Assembly (NCBI GenBank): GCA_029204225.1
Contig: CM055102.1
Location: 381,501-445,500 of the forward strand
Origin: Diphasiastrum complanatum
Lineage: Eukaryota; Streptophyta; Lycopodiopsida; Lycopodiales; Lycopodiaceae
Length of the DNA stretch: 64,000 nucleotides
Direction: 5' to 3'
Shown here: piece by piece, positions 1 to 13,100 of the stretch
Position numbering within the stretch: the first letter of the stretch is position 1
Layout of the letters: each line of letters starts with the position of its first letter
The notes under the pieces: model-generated
Databases searched by the model: none
Told to the model about the DNA's origin: nothing
What the model saw: only the letters and a program-made list of their open reading frames with translations
Translations under genes and position numbers: made by a program

Positions 1-3000
1 CAAAATACGAGGTTCTTGAATTTATATGGATGATGATCTTGCCTACAAACAGACTGAGGAAAGGCGTAAGGCCTTCAAGGATGCCAAAGTGACAGGTAGA
101 CTTGTTATCTATAGAGATGGTCGAATTCGATACATTGACAATACGTCTAAAGATCCCAAGAAACAGACAATTGGGTTGCTCAGTATTGGGAGCATATTGG
201 AGCCCCATCCTGATTCCTAAGCGCTTGCATATTGGAGTATGGAATTGTAACGACATGCACTCATCGTCCAATTCTGGTGATTTGATTGACATCATTGGTT
301 AGAGAGATATATTGCTCTTCATGGGGACTCATGAGAGTTAGGAGAGAGATTTATTAGTTTTCCAGGCTACAGATGGGACTTGGTCTATCGACATGAGATG
401 AGATCCGCCAGTGGTAGAGGGTCAGATGGTGTTGCTTGCTTGTACATGGAGTCGCTACACCCCATCCTTGCGTTCATCAACCATGATGAGAATTTGCGAT
501 ACATTTGGTTCTGCATTGATGGACGTAGCATTGATTCAGACAAGGACATTTTTTGCAGCTCGCTATTTTCCTCCACTATCCTCTTCCTTTGTTGTGGTGT
601 TGGTTCACATATATTGACCTCTCTATGGATATTATCAAAGATGTAGAGCTAGGTTGTATCTTTCTCATTGGTGACTTTAATGCTAGGACAATTTCACGAC
701 AGACAAACTTCTATGGTCCTATGAACCAGCTTCGTGTATGTGCCCTTGAGGGAGATGACTTGAGAGTTACCAGGACCTCGGAGGATATTTTGGGCCCTAT
801 TACCATCTATAGAGAGTACTTATTGTAGTTGGGTGAAGCTCATGATCTGGACATTTTTAATGGCCTAGCTTGCTAGTTGGACTGAAGCAGATATACCTGT
901 CATCCTCATAGCGACAGACATAATGTTGTTGATTACCTTATGGGATCAACATCTTCTATCTCACTCATTCATGACTCCCGTATCTCTCCTACCACCCTCT
1001 TTGATCATTCCTTCCTTTCCTTTAGACTTTGCACTATTTCTTCACCTCAACAGCTCTCACCCGTGACGGACCCCCATCTCTGATTTGTGCTTCCAAATAT
1101 ATCTTTGATCATTCGCTTGCACCAATTTATTAGCACTCGCTTCTCCCCCAACTCCACATCTTCCCACATCACAACAACGCAAGCTTCCTTAGTACAAAAC
1201 TTCCATACCTCTACGACAATCACCTTTCCTTCCAAATCTCATAGTAAGAAAATGAAATCTACCAAGTTTATATCACTACGGCTTCCTTGGTATGACAATG
1301 AATGTCATTCCCACCATCACCTTGTGACATACGCACGCATGCACACCCCCCATCTTTTACGCTCCACGCGTCGTCTTTATACCCCCACCGATATTTGTTG
1401 TAAAAGGTGGGCCTATGATGACTCATAAGATAGACGACTCATTGGGTTCTTCCATTGGTGCTTTTGGCATGAGTTCATTCGTTGTGCTCCACCTCCACTT
1501 CTTGATGACCTGCACATTTGGATTGATTATGCCACCACCTTATATACCATCCATACTGATACACCCATTTTTATCTCCCATAGACCTTTTGAGTTCACCT
1601 TCTTCACTAATGATATGGTCCATAACGCCATCAAGAACTTGAATAGCTGATTAGGTCGTTGTCTCTAGTGTTCCCTCTTCCTGGTGCACTAACATCTTTC
1701 ATCCTATACACTAAAATGGTGATCCCATGTATCTTCGTAATTATCAGACTCTTCTGATTGGACACATCATTGCAAAGTTGTATGGCACCATACTTTAGTC
1801 AGTTGTAGGCACTGAGGCAGAGACTAGCAGATTGCATGCTATGGGCCAGGCTAGGTATAAAACCCACTATTCCATCACATATCATATCTTTACTCTCAGG
1901 GCCATTATTGAGGAAGCTCGACACTGAAGAGAGTGAGTTTATTGCTGCTTCGTTGACTTCAGGAGAGCCTTTGACTTTGTCCCACACTCCTTACTTATCT
2001 AGCGAATATGAGACCTTGGCTTTTCTAATGACAAGTTTTTCTGATGACACACTTCTTGCTATGATGTCTCTCTATGAGAGAGTATTGGGAGGTTTTTGGA
2101 GTGACAGGTATTTTTGAGCAGTCATGAGCACTATTTTTTGATGCCTTGAGTAAGTGTTGTCCTTTTGACATCATTGTTTCCCCTATAACTTTTTATGCAG
2201 CAGCGACATGCTGCACTAGTCTTACCTCATCTAATTGGGCTAGTATCTCACGAATACAGATTACGATGCTCTCACATATGATATGGGCCAAGGTTGCACT
2301 TTTCGTTCCAGAATGCGTTTGAAACTTGATTCGGAACGCGATCTGGGAAATCCCATTAGGGTTTTCCAAAACCTGCTCTAAATTTTTTTTTTGATTAAAA
2401 AGGAAACAGAATTGTTGGTGTGTAAAATTGTTAGACAGTCTAGAGATATTTTTTGCTACTACTAAGGGTTTTTTAGATATGTTTTGTTTTTTAAAACTTT
2501 AATGAAAAGAAATTTATCAAAAAAAAGTGATCCGGAACGTTCCGGATCACTGTTGCAGTGGAATGTGAGCCGTTGCAACATTGATATGGGCTAAGACCTC
2601 AGTCCCACACCAGATCATCCTTGCAGAGTTTGCGGTTTTGCCTATCTATGTCGAGCTCATCACATATATCCAGCGAGTCAGTGAGTTTCAGACTTTTGAG
2701 CAAAGATATATGCAGGCGGCTGTCATCCCAATGCTTACAAAGTGAGGGCTATCAGTTGGGTTGGTTCTCTCAAGCTTTTCGCCTCCTTGACACGCTTGCA
2801 TCTCCATCATTGCCCTTCCCTTAGGTACTCATGATTACATTAGACAGGTCATTTATAGAGCTTACCTTGATTGAGCCTGGTCTTACATCTCTAATCAACT
2901 GTCAACCGCCAGGTGCCGATCACCTTATAACGACGTCCCATACCACCACTAAGGCCATCTGCCATCGCCTACCCCTAGCTACCTCTCATCCTGGCTTCGC

Positions 3001-3030
3001 ACAAGCGCTCTACCATCCACCTTCTCCTAG
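1..3030 (+). mobile_element. Decayed L1-like LINE, ORF1 end to RT and 3' region
   Basis: Pieces of one non-LTR retrotransposon appear in order but in different frames. The ORF1 C-terminal domain (26-217) contains MDDDL, VIYRDGRIRYI. The apurinic-type endonuclease follows (about 225-1020), with LHIGVWNCND, RDILLFMGTHES and GDFNART. The reverse transcriptase start (1690-2120) has NGDP, IGHIIAKLYG and the motif A block VYCCFVDFRRAFDFVP, with its catalytic Asp. A Cys-rich tail follows near 2600 (CRVCGF). Many stops and frameshifts make it a pseudogene. It is cut at 5' by the window edge and interrupted at 2293-2582. The same protein blocks recur at 7770-8845, 9120-10820 and 23400-24240, which supports the family call. 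Confidence 0.8.
2293..2582. mobile_element. Short palindromic insertion (MITE-like) in the LINE
   Basis: A 290-bp block interrupts the LINE between two near-identical 13-base copies of GATATGGGCCAAG (2280-2292 and 2583-2595, one mismatch), which look like a target duplication. The block begins GTTGCACTTTTCGTTCC and ends GTTGCAAC, so it has short inverted ends. It contains a perfect 24-bp palindrome at 2527-2550 centred on CCGGAACGTTCCGG. It has no ORF. Related CGTTCCGGAACG-type sequence recurs at 26297, 27237, 43563 and perhaps 45700. The superfamily is not identified. Confidence 0.55.
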
Positions 3031-3039
3031 CTAGATAAC

Positions 3040-3245
3040 ATAGTTGGACAAACCGTGGTTCGAGCCTCGCGGTTTGAACCGAAAAAGAAATAAATGTTTT
3101 AATTTGTTTTTGCGGGTTCGAATTGTTTTCCGATTCAAACTGGCCTGGCCGTTCGAGTTTTTGAACCTGTCGAATTGGTCTAATTCGAATTGGCGGATTC
3201 AAATCGACGGATTCGGATCGGCTGGTAACTTTGCTAGATAGAATG
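3040..3245. repeat. Block rich in GGTTCGAACC/AATTCGAATT half-palindromes
   Basis: About 200 bases carry repeated TTCGA/TTCAAA motifs in both orientations (GGTTTGAACCG, GATTCAAACTGG, CTAATTCGAATTGG, GATTCAAATCG). A related GATTCAAATCGG occurs at 29780. This looks like a small self-complementary repeat or the remains of a MITE. No coding capacity is seen. Confidence 0.35.
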
Positions 3246-3370
3246 AATGGTAACTGAGATTTCGTCCCCTTGTATAACTCCAAGGTAGAAGTCTTCAAGC
3301 CAAGTACACATCCCTGATTACGACAAATGGCATGCATGCGGTCCACGAGTCATCACTGGTCAAGTCAAGT

Positions 3371-3422
3371 GCGCCATTTTGGTTAGTTTGTCAACTATAA
3401 CCTAAATAGCATCATTTTGCTT
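3371..3422 (-). mobile_element. Small Gypsy integrase remnant
   Basis: The stretch GCCATTTTGGTTAGTTTGTC and what follows closely parallels 16984-17035 of the chromovirus, the integrase segment reading (I)[13 protein letters not shown] on the minus strand. Only about 50 bases are recognisable. It lies just upstream of the first visible Hip exon. Confidence 0.5.
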
Positions 3423-3703
3423 CATACATGAGCACCTTATAAGCTTTGCTAGTGTTCTCTTTTCATTTGACTAGCATGGTTTTCCTTGGTTCTATTGGTG
3501 TTCTGTTTTGGTTCTGTTGTCACTATAAACTATTTATTGTTGGCCCCTTCGCTTTTGGCTCATTGTTTAGGTGTCTCGTACTTGCCCTTCTTATTTTTTT
3601 TTTCTGTTGACATTCTTTCATCCAAGACTTGTAACAAATTTTGGAATGTCGCACTGTTTTTAATGATAGCATTGGATTATATAATCTTGTTGGCTGAATG
3701 CAG

Positions 3704-4160
3704 GCTTGAAGCTAAATTGCCATCGTCTGCTTATGGAAAAGGAGAGTTTTCCAAGGGACGTACAACGGTAAATGGCTGCTTGATGTACATGAGACAATTG
3801 TGCTAAGTACATTGTCAAAGCAGCTCATGGGGAATAGTGAAGAATAATAATCAGCCGATCTTTTGGTTCTACAATTGAGTATAAGAGCTTGGTGGCTCAC
3901 TGGCTTTGAAAAAGATATGGGTTCTCTCTGTTTGAGAAGTGATCATAGGGTCAATGGTGTATTTTCTTGTTTCATTGATGCAGGATGATCTTGGTGAAGA
4001 CAGCGATGATGACATGCCAGAACTTGAAGAGCAATCTGGTGCTGCCAGAAAGGAAGGTGGTGCCCACTGGGAGGAGCATGTGAGTGACGAGGAAGTAGAA
4101 TCAGAACTGGAGTTAGATCTTGAGGGAGTTGTTCCTCCAGATCATGACCCTCCTCAAAAG
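3704..4160 (+). CDS. Hip exons: LEAKLP segment and acidic linker
   Basis: Exon 3704-3767 begins in phase (one base completes the previous codon) and gives [18 protein letters not shown], the end of the conserved DYLESLGAKLP region of Hip N-termini. Exon 3984-4160 is 59 codons, strongly acidic ([28 protein letters not shown]) and ends PPDHDPPQK, the usual bridge into the TPR domain. Since the first exon starts mid-codon, at least one more upstream exon with the start Met is required. Confidence 0.9.
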
Positions 4161-7100
4161 GTTATTCATCTATAAACTCGGTTCATCTTCAGTGATAGAG
4201 ATTAGCTTTGTTCTTGGTACATATTACGTGACCACATTTTTTTTGGCCTTGTCCACCTCTTTGTTCTGAAGTTTTAGCCAAGAAAAACATCTGTCATACT
4301 CCTGTTTTTAGACACACTTTCTTAATAAGAGGTTCTTTTTTTTTTGGATGTGAATAGATGGGCGATCAGTCAATTGAAGTAACAGAAGAGATGCGAGATA
4401 ACGCGCAAGTGGCAAAGGCAAAGGCACTGGAGGCAACGGCAGCAGGTATAATCGATATACTTCAGTTTTCCAAGTCAGAAACTGGAACAGAAGTTGGGCA
4501 CCATGCCGTGTGTGAACTCTACCTGATTTGATGCAATTGTGCTGCAGGAGATTTAGATGAAGCTGTTAATTTCCTGACAGAAGCTATTCTTTCCAACCCA
4601 ACTTCTGCTATTCTTTATGCTACTAGAGGTATTGAACAAGTTAATATATTTGTATGCAAGCTCCAAGTTGATCGTTTAAGTGATTATCTGAGTTGTCAAT
4701 TTTCTTCATTGCAACAATCCTCGTCATTAGTTGATCAAACCTATCTGTGTTCATCTGTCTGAAGTTCGGTTGTTCTGTCTTAGCTGGTGTGTATGTCAAG
4801 ATGAAGAAGCCCAATGCGGCAATTCGTGATGCAGAAGCTGCTATTAAGGTATGAGCAAGTTTGGCTATCCATGCTAAGTTGGCTGGTAAGCTCTTTACAA
4901 GCTGCTACTTTCATGACCATGGGTGATGGCGTGTTTGTTTGTTTCAGCAAACACCTTTTTCTGTATGTTTATAGATATGCTGTGAATAATCCATGTAGCT
5001 ATGATAACAAAAGGCAACATGCAGATTTCATAATCTTTGAAGGCCTTCCTGCTAGTTGTGAAAATCAGTAATAGTTATAACTTATATCATTCTGAAATCA
5101 GTTATCATCAAAGAAGTGGAAGAAGGTGAATTTTGATGTCACTCTTGCGAGCTTTGGTTGGTACCAATAATTAGGCAACTAGTTATGTGCATGAGGATGT
5201 CGCATACTTTACTCCAGTTTCCAGCTATACCATCTTCCTAACTCCTACTTCGGATCGTTCAAATAGGTTGTAAGCCTCGAAGTAGCCTGTTTTTCCTTCA
5301 TAGAAATGCTCATAATGATGTGCCTTTCAATCAACTCTGCCATCACTGGTGACTGGATTGAGACAATCTTGATAATATTGCATTTTTCTTTAAAATGACA
5401 TTATACGTTTAGAATTATTGGAAGTTACAATCACTGTGCGAGAGTGTCTGTTGTACTGTTGTCATGTTCATGCAAGTAATTAATGTCATGTCGATCAAAG
5501 TCCAAAGTCATCATGTCATTCATTGTGTGGGTCCTAGCAGTCATTCAATACATGCTTGATATGAGGTGCTAGTGTAAAGTAAATGCTGGGATGCTAGTGT
5601 AGGAGACTTCTGACTTCGAGGTGCTAATCTGTGTGATACGGCAGTGGTGAAGTCTAGTATGGTGGTCCTAGGGTACTAGGTTGGTGAAGACCCAAAGGAA
5701 AAAGTGACTTGTGGCACATCCATAAAAAGAGAAATCTATGCTTGGTTCTAGAGTACCCCCAGTAATGGATAGCAATCCATATACTCATTATGTTCAGTGG
5801 AATGAGTCAAGTCATGGAGGGGAGAGTCTGCGTGGAGATCATGCTGGAGTGTATAGCTATCGCACGGTCACTAGTAGTCTGTTAAGTGCTCATGTTCTGT
5901 GATCTATAAAGTTTCCATAACTGTGTATGATCTCCGTCATTGTTATTATAAGTAAAGCTGTGCATTTGTTACACACATTGGTGTTGAGTTTTCTCTCTAA
6001 TGATGTGACGAGGATAAACCTATATTCCTTGTGTGTGAGCTATTCTTACAATACCACGTGGTGTGCACATGCACGAGTGTGCCCTGTATTTCCCACAACA
6101 GAAACTTCATTCTGCTTTAGTTCTCTGGGTGGTTTGTCTTGTTAGATTTTTCAAAAATAAAAAATCGTATCTTAAACATTTAAAATGAAATGCCTTAGCC
6201 TTGAACTTGAACGTTGGTTGCTTTACTCCCATGGAAATAGTTAATTGTCTCTCCTGAACCTTTTAGCATGGGAAAGCTCCATGCAAACTTCCCATGGATA
6301 TACTTAAATTGGCCTTGCTAAGGTCTTCAAGGATGATCTCTTTCTTCCCATCCCTACAAGTTATTTTGCGCGTGCTGCTCCTAAAGCATGAAAGGATTTT
6401 CACACTTCAATATTGTGTTTTTTTGAAGACATACATATGAATAAAAAGTTTGGGATTTTTGCAGTCTGAAATGGTTTCTTTGGAAGGGAAGGATTGTGGA
6501 AGATAGAAAGCATGAAGCCTCGGCAAGTTTAAAGCAGGGAAATGATACAATAGTAAAAAATCAAATCACTCAAAATAGAAAAGAATCGTCTCAATTAAGA
6601 ACATCACCTAAAATATCTAAACAATAAATTGTAATGTTCTCCTGCGATTTACATAGGATCGAAGTAAAGACTAGTTCTTCCTCTATTCTACACAGTCTAG
6701 CCGAAAACATGTCCATAGTTGATGGTCAATGTATTGCTTGGTGTGACTTCTGAAAAATTGGGTTGTTTGTTTTGTTGGGATTTTGGATAAGTTTTAGCCG
6801 AGGCCTTTGTTGCATCTTTGTAGTCTTTCTGCCATGCTGTCCATAATGACACTACCCATACCCGTGCAACAAGGAATGGTGCTGTAGACTTTCTTGTATC
6901 TGCTGCCTAAGGTGGCATGTCTCTCGTGAAAATAAAGTGACGATCTTGATTTGAATACTGAAGGAAAGTGTTCACTGAACATGCTGACTGATGTGATACA
7001 ATGCTATTTATGTTGCTTTTGGAAAAAAGCCCTAAGAACAAATCTAACAGAAATGGGCTCAACCAGTCAGAGGATCAGAGTAACATGGCTTTGAACTGTG

Positions 7101-10100
7101 GCATTGGGTGGTGGGGGACTGATCGAATTTCAAAGTACAAATACAACCAGAAATAGCTGTTGCGTTGTTGTCCTTTTTACACTTCCAGAGAAATTTAAGG
7201 ATGAAAGATTGTTATGTTTGACTCTTCCCTTTGTTATGTGCTCAGATAAATCCAGATTCAGCAAAGGGGTACAAATGGAGAGGTGAGGCAAAGGCTTTAC
7301 TTGGTCTTTGGGAAGAAGCCGCAAAGGATCTGCACTTAGCCTCCCGGCTGGATTATGATGAGGAGATTGCAGCTGTTTTGAAGAAGGTAATTTCAAAAAG
7401 CAAAGTGCTGCTATACTTTGAGCATTCAACTACTGCCTTTAATGTGTCAACACACTTACTGTATAGTGCCAAAAAACAGATTTCTATTATTTATGTTGGC
7501 ACTAGTTAGCCCTTCCAAGATAAACTTTTGATTTTAACCAAACTATTTGAAACATAAATTGTGCCTTCTGAATGCTTCAGTAAAGTGTTTGCTCTATTGG
7601 CAAATTTGTATCGAGGGGAGGTATTTGGGATACTTAGTTATCGGTGGAAACTTCATGTGAAACTTATCAAGGGAGCCAGTTTTGGGTCCTGGTGTTAATG
7701 TGTCCGGTTTGCACTTTTTTTTAAATGATATGATAGTTGACCTTGATGCTTCATCCACACGTAGTAGACTAGGTTCTTAGACCTATTACATCATATGGTG
7801 AGTATCTGCTACAGTTTGGTGAGGCACATGAGTTATCAGGACCTCTCACCGAACATTATCAAATTTGCAGAGCGGGGGCATATTCTCCTCACTGGGGATT
7901 TTAATGCCCGAACATCTTCGCGCTAGACAGAGTTCTTTGACACCACGGATCAGCTTCGTGTTCGTGCCCTTAACAGTGATATGTTGGGAGTTACCAGGAC
8001 TCCCGTGGACAGTTTGGGACCTACTACTCCATATGGTGAACACTTATTACAATTTGGAGAGGCACATCAGCTAGCCAATTATAATGGCTTATCCTGTTGG
8101 CCACATTCAGATAGTTATACATGCCATCCTCACAGTGGAGGACATAGTTGACTATCTCATGGGGTCACCATCCTTTGTACCCATAGTCTCTGACTTCCAT
8201 GTTATGTCGTTCTCTTCATCAGTTAGTAAACTATTCACGTATCCATGCTCCGCATCTACTTCAATCTTCTCGACGCTCTTACCACCATGTTCTCTGTCTA
8301 AAAAGCGCACCTATGATGACTCTGAAGGGAAACATCTTATTGACCTTCTTTTCAGTTCTTCATCGGGCGCTTTTTGGCATGAGTTCATTCCTCGCTCTCC
8401 ACCACCTCTCTTGGAAGACCTCCGCATTTGGACCGCTTACGCTACTAGCTTGTATACCATCCCCATCGACTCACCTATCTCTATATCTTTGCGACCATCT
8501 GAGTTCTCCTTCTTCACATCCAATATGGTACTTGCAGCCATTAAGAAGATGAAGTCCCATAAGGCCAAAGATATTGGAGACCTCAAGTCTGAACTCCTTG
8601 CCCATACATCCGACATACTCGCTCCCATTATAGCCACTCTTCTTAATTCAGCAGTTGTTTCTGGTTTCCCATAATCCTGGTGCACTAATATTATCCACCC
8701 CATCCATAAGAATGGTGACCCCATGATTCTGAGTAACTACCTCACTAACATGATTGGGCATGTCCTGGCAAAGCTATATGGTATTATACTTCAGTCTGTT
8801 GTGATTTCCGAGGCGGAGACTAGGAGACTACATGCTACTGTTGTTTTGTGGAACATGGAACCTAAGAAAAAGGGGGGGTGCCCCTACGACCCCCCCCCCC
8901 CCCCCCCCCCCTCTATTAATCTCTTCTCCCCCTCCATCGTTGTTGGAAAGGTCTCCTCCATCATCTGCGATGGAGGGGGAGGCTATTTCACCTACAACAA
9001 TGGCAGAAAAGCTCTCTCCACCGTTGGCTGCACTAGAAGGGCCCTCCATTGCTGGTACATCCTCTATTTTCGCCGACAAGCTCTTTGCTGCCATAGAAAC
9101 ACATGTACGATCGATTATACTCCTTCCAAACCTATTGAGAGTCTCTATGCTTATGACATCAATTTCATCCGAAACAAAATCCTCGGCCTTAAGAAACAAC
9201 TGCACTTCTTTGAAATTGCGAATGGCAAGCTGGTTATGGATCTCGTTGGTGTTAAAGAACGAATGGAGCAGCTTGAGCAAGAAAATGTGTGTCTTAAGCA
9301 ATGAATTGCAGAACATGTACCTCAAAATAGTGCCTTGGAAGAGACTTCCAACAAAATATCTTGCTTGGAAAAACAAGTCGAAGAGACACCAAAAAGGCTT
9401 TTAACATTAGAGTAAGAGGCATTGCCAACGGAGGAATAACAATAGAAGAAGCTACAGATTTACTTGTTTCCAAGTTCTCTCATGTTGCTGATGGTTTAGA
9501 TACGGCATGGCGTAATAAGTTTGATGACAACGTTCTATTTATCAAATTTCGTTCTCTTCAACAACGCAATGCAGCCCTTCGGCTTAGAACAAAGCTCAAA
9601 GGCAACTTCATTATATGGATGATGATTTGACAAATACCCAATGGTTGGCAAGAAAAAAGATTAGTCACGAAGCAAAAGAAAAAGGGCAAAGGGGCATTTT
9701 TATCGATGGCAAACCGAGATATTTCGACCTCCTCTCACAATAGGAACTCGGGGCTCCCGGGTTTAGGAGCTACCCGAGATCCCCTACCACTTTGAGACTT
9801 GGCTTCTGGAATTGCAATGGTTTTTTATCATCATCATCGGAAGGAGATTTTGCTAATTTTATTAGCAAATGTGACATTTTGTTATTGGCTGAAACCCATG
9901 AGTCTTTATATCATCCTCTTCCACATATACAGGATTACTCTTGGCATTCTGTTTTTCGCCCATTTGTGAGGGGAAAAACTTGTCGTGGATTTGGTGGAGT
10001 AGCTTGCTTATACAAAGACACCGCAGTTAAGATGGTTAAGCAAGCTATATATGGTTACACACTATTGGTTCACTATTGAGATTACCTCAAGACCTTTATA

Positions 10101-13100
10101 TGGCTGTGTGCAATATTCGCTCCACAGACTTCGGCGTTTGCTGATTTTGGTGGGGACCCATTTCAGGCACTCTCACATGATATTGCTATCTTTTCTCAGC
10201 AGGGTTACATTTTATTAGCAGGGGATTTCAACGCCCGCAAAAGCTCCAGACAGACGGAATTTCATTCAGATACTGACTTTCTCCGGCTTCACCCTCTGGA
10301 TATGGGACTAGAGCGGGTATCACAGGATGCACACACTTCAGCTACATCTTTTGGGGAGCAATTGATTACTCTTGTGGAGACACTCTCTCTTGCCATCCTG
10401 AATGGCCTCACATAGTGGCCTTCCTCATCAGCGTTTACATGTTATCCTCATGGTGGAGGACATAGTGTAGTTGACTACTTTATTATATCACCTGCCTTGA
10501 TCCCTCACATCGCTGATTTTTCCATTAAATCTCCTACCATTTCTGATCACTCACTCTTACGCCTCTCACTTGGTCACATAACCCCGTCTTCTAAAGTTTC
10601 ATGCTCCCTTCCACTCATAAACGTGTCCTTTTTACCCATTTTGGACTCACAAACTACACCACAACCTTGTCCCAACTACTTTAACTTCCCATTCACGGCA
10701 TCAGTTGACCAACAAGCCACTTTCCTCTCTAAATCCCTTTTAACTACTACGTCCTCATCTTTCCCTACCAAGACGATACCATCTCATAGACGAGATCACA
10801 ACTCAATGGTATGATGCAGAATGATGAACAGACTGCATGTCTCGATCTGGAGGTCGTCGTTGAGTCTTCAAAGCATTATGCCATGTTGGGATATCAGTCT
10901 CATCCTCTAATACCTCCTCTCTATGGGGGGGCGGCGGTTGGGGAGCATGCGTGGAGTGGGGAGTGAGGAGGTAAGGGGGTGGGTGACATGATGAAGGGAG
11001 AAAAGAAAGAAAGAAAGCTGACGTCTTTTCCATGCCAAAAGGCATATAAGACGGGGAAGTACATGTCAAGTATGTTTTACCAAAACAGACAGTGCCGTAA
11101 ACACTGTTAACTGGGAAAATACTATTTAAATCCTATGTGGAGGCAGCATTCCCTTTTTAATTTCCACGAACTGCATTGTCCCGTCTTTGTAGATGAGATG
11201 TTTGCCCAAGTCTTTCGCTCGTTGATGAGCTTTCTTCCATTCTTCCACCTGTACGTAGGTTAGGTCTTCATCCAGGAAAATCTGAGTACCCTTTAATGTG
11301 GTTCGCTGACGGAGTGCCTCTCGCCTATGTGTTGCTGATGAGAAGCGGATTACTAGGGTTTTCGCATCCTTTTTGGTATGCCAGGCCTTGTCCAAGCCGA
11401 TATCATGATGGTAGAGCGTGTTCGTTAAAAATTTCTTAGCTTCTTTGATAGCGTCTTGCGTGTCCGGGAGTCCACTTTAGGGCTTATTAATGTCTGTCCA
11501 GTGCCCGGAGGCACAACAGACAAAAGTATACATACAAAGTAGAAGCAATGTCCATGTGAGTACTTATTTCCAAACTATCTCTCTACCAAAAGTCAACTAA
11601 TTACAAATAAACCAACAATCTCTCTTTATGCAAGAAGGAGATGCAAGAGCTTAACCTTCCACTTTGCTGAGGTACAAATGCAAGAGCTTATCCACTAGCT
11701 CTGTTGAGGCAGACAACTAAAGAAAAACCAAATCACTGAGTAGCTGATCTGAAAAAGCAGGTGATAGACTGTGAGGTGAGCACTGGAGGCTGACGAGCGA
11801 CTCGACAAGAGGCTGAAGGCCATCATAAGGCTCTGGCTGACGGTGATGAACGAACTGCATGTCTCGATCTGGTAGGTGGTCATTGAGTCTTCAAAGCATT
11901 CTTCAAAACTGGTAGATGATGAATGTAGACCATTACAGTGAAATTGTCGTTGAGTCTTCAAAACATTCTATTTAAATTTGTGAAATTGGATGTATTTTAA
12001 TTTCACCAAAATATATATATATATATATATATATACTAGTAAAGAGTGCCCGTCGTTGACGGGCAATGGATGGCCGATGGTCATTGACGAGTGGCCGATG
12101 GTCGCTGATGGTTGTTGACGGGTGGTATGTGTGGATGTACGTGAGTGCATGTGTTATCTGTGTATGTGGATTTGTGTGTATGATTTGTGCTTGATGGAGT
12201 GTGTGATTTATGCGATCAATGGGGTGTGTGTGAAATGTGCGTGTGTGTATGCATGTGTGATTTATGTGACCGATGGTGTGTGCATGTGTGTATGAGTGTG
12301 CATGTGCATTTCTCTGTGTATACTGAACTGCTTGGAGCCCGATTTGTTGATGCGGGCTCGTCTCGACGTGCAGCACTCGATGGAACAGATGACATGCATG
12401 ACGGAGCCCGTTGCAATACTGGACCACTTCTTGAAAATGCCAAAAAGTAAACGACCGACTTTATCAGCACACCAAGCAGGTTGTTGCAAGCATGGATAAA
12501 GTTAGATACCAGTCATGAAAAAAGGGATTGAAGCCTCGGAGATACTAATCTCAATGATTCAAGATGCCCAGTTCTTGGTGAGCCCTAAAATAGTTGGCAA
12601 CTGAAAAATGAACATCATTCATTCGACCTTTCATCATATGAATGCATTTTATAGCTCTCAGATGACAATACTTGAGGTGATGTAACAGTTCAACCAAGGT
12701 TACCAAAAACAAAAAACTTGTCTTTCAAATGAGAAACGAGGTTGGATCAAAACCAAAAGATCGCATGTGTTAGGATTTTAGAGGTAGATTGTCACATCCA
12801 TTCCTGGCAAGGTACTATAGGAGCAAGAGGAAAGGATGGGACATATTGATCAAGCAAACTTGTACATCAAGAGAATAAAAAACGACAGAGTTGGGAAGAA
12901 AGAAAAAGAAAGAACCCTAGAGGTAAGAACAAAGGAAAACTTCGTGTCAACTTTCCATTTCAATTTGAATAAATGAAAAAATGTCTAGTTTTAGATATTC
13001 AACTTCTGCTATTTTCCACAGTCGTTGCAAGGATGGGATTAGCAAATATGTTCTTCAATAGAGCCATGGATGCTCGACGGAGAAAAGAACTTTGGGTAAA

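Larger units (their letters stand above)
8860..10880 (+). mobile_element. LINE copy: ORF1 and endonuclease
   Basis: This begins with a Pro-rich stretch at a 22-base C run (8890-8911). A coiled-coil segment follows (about 9130-9400: [32 protein letters not shown]), then the RRM-like part (9400-9600: [28 protein letters not shown]) and the C-terminal domain ([27 protein letters not shown]). The endonuclease starts at 9794 with [27 protein letters not shown], then [10 protein letters not shown] (10225) and the catalytic [13 protein letters not shown] (10538-10577). It ends near the WYDAE block (10808) and a repeat shared with 11844. It is non-functional through frameshifts and stops. Confidence 0.75.

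Noticed and set aside
6794-7509. Additional Hip exons between 4849 and 7245
   Set aside because: TPR2 is continuous from 4848 to 7246 in phase; nothing is missing between them.
8828-9376. 182-residue minus-strand ORF over the LINE start
   Set aside because: Antisense of the Pro-rich and coiled-coil part of ORF1; the plus strand has the recognisable protein.
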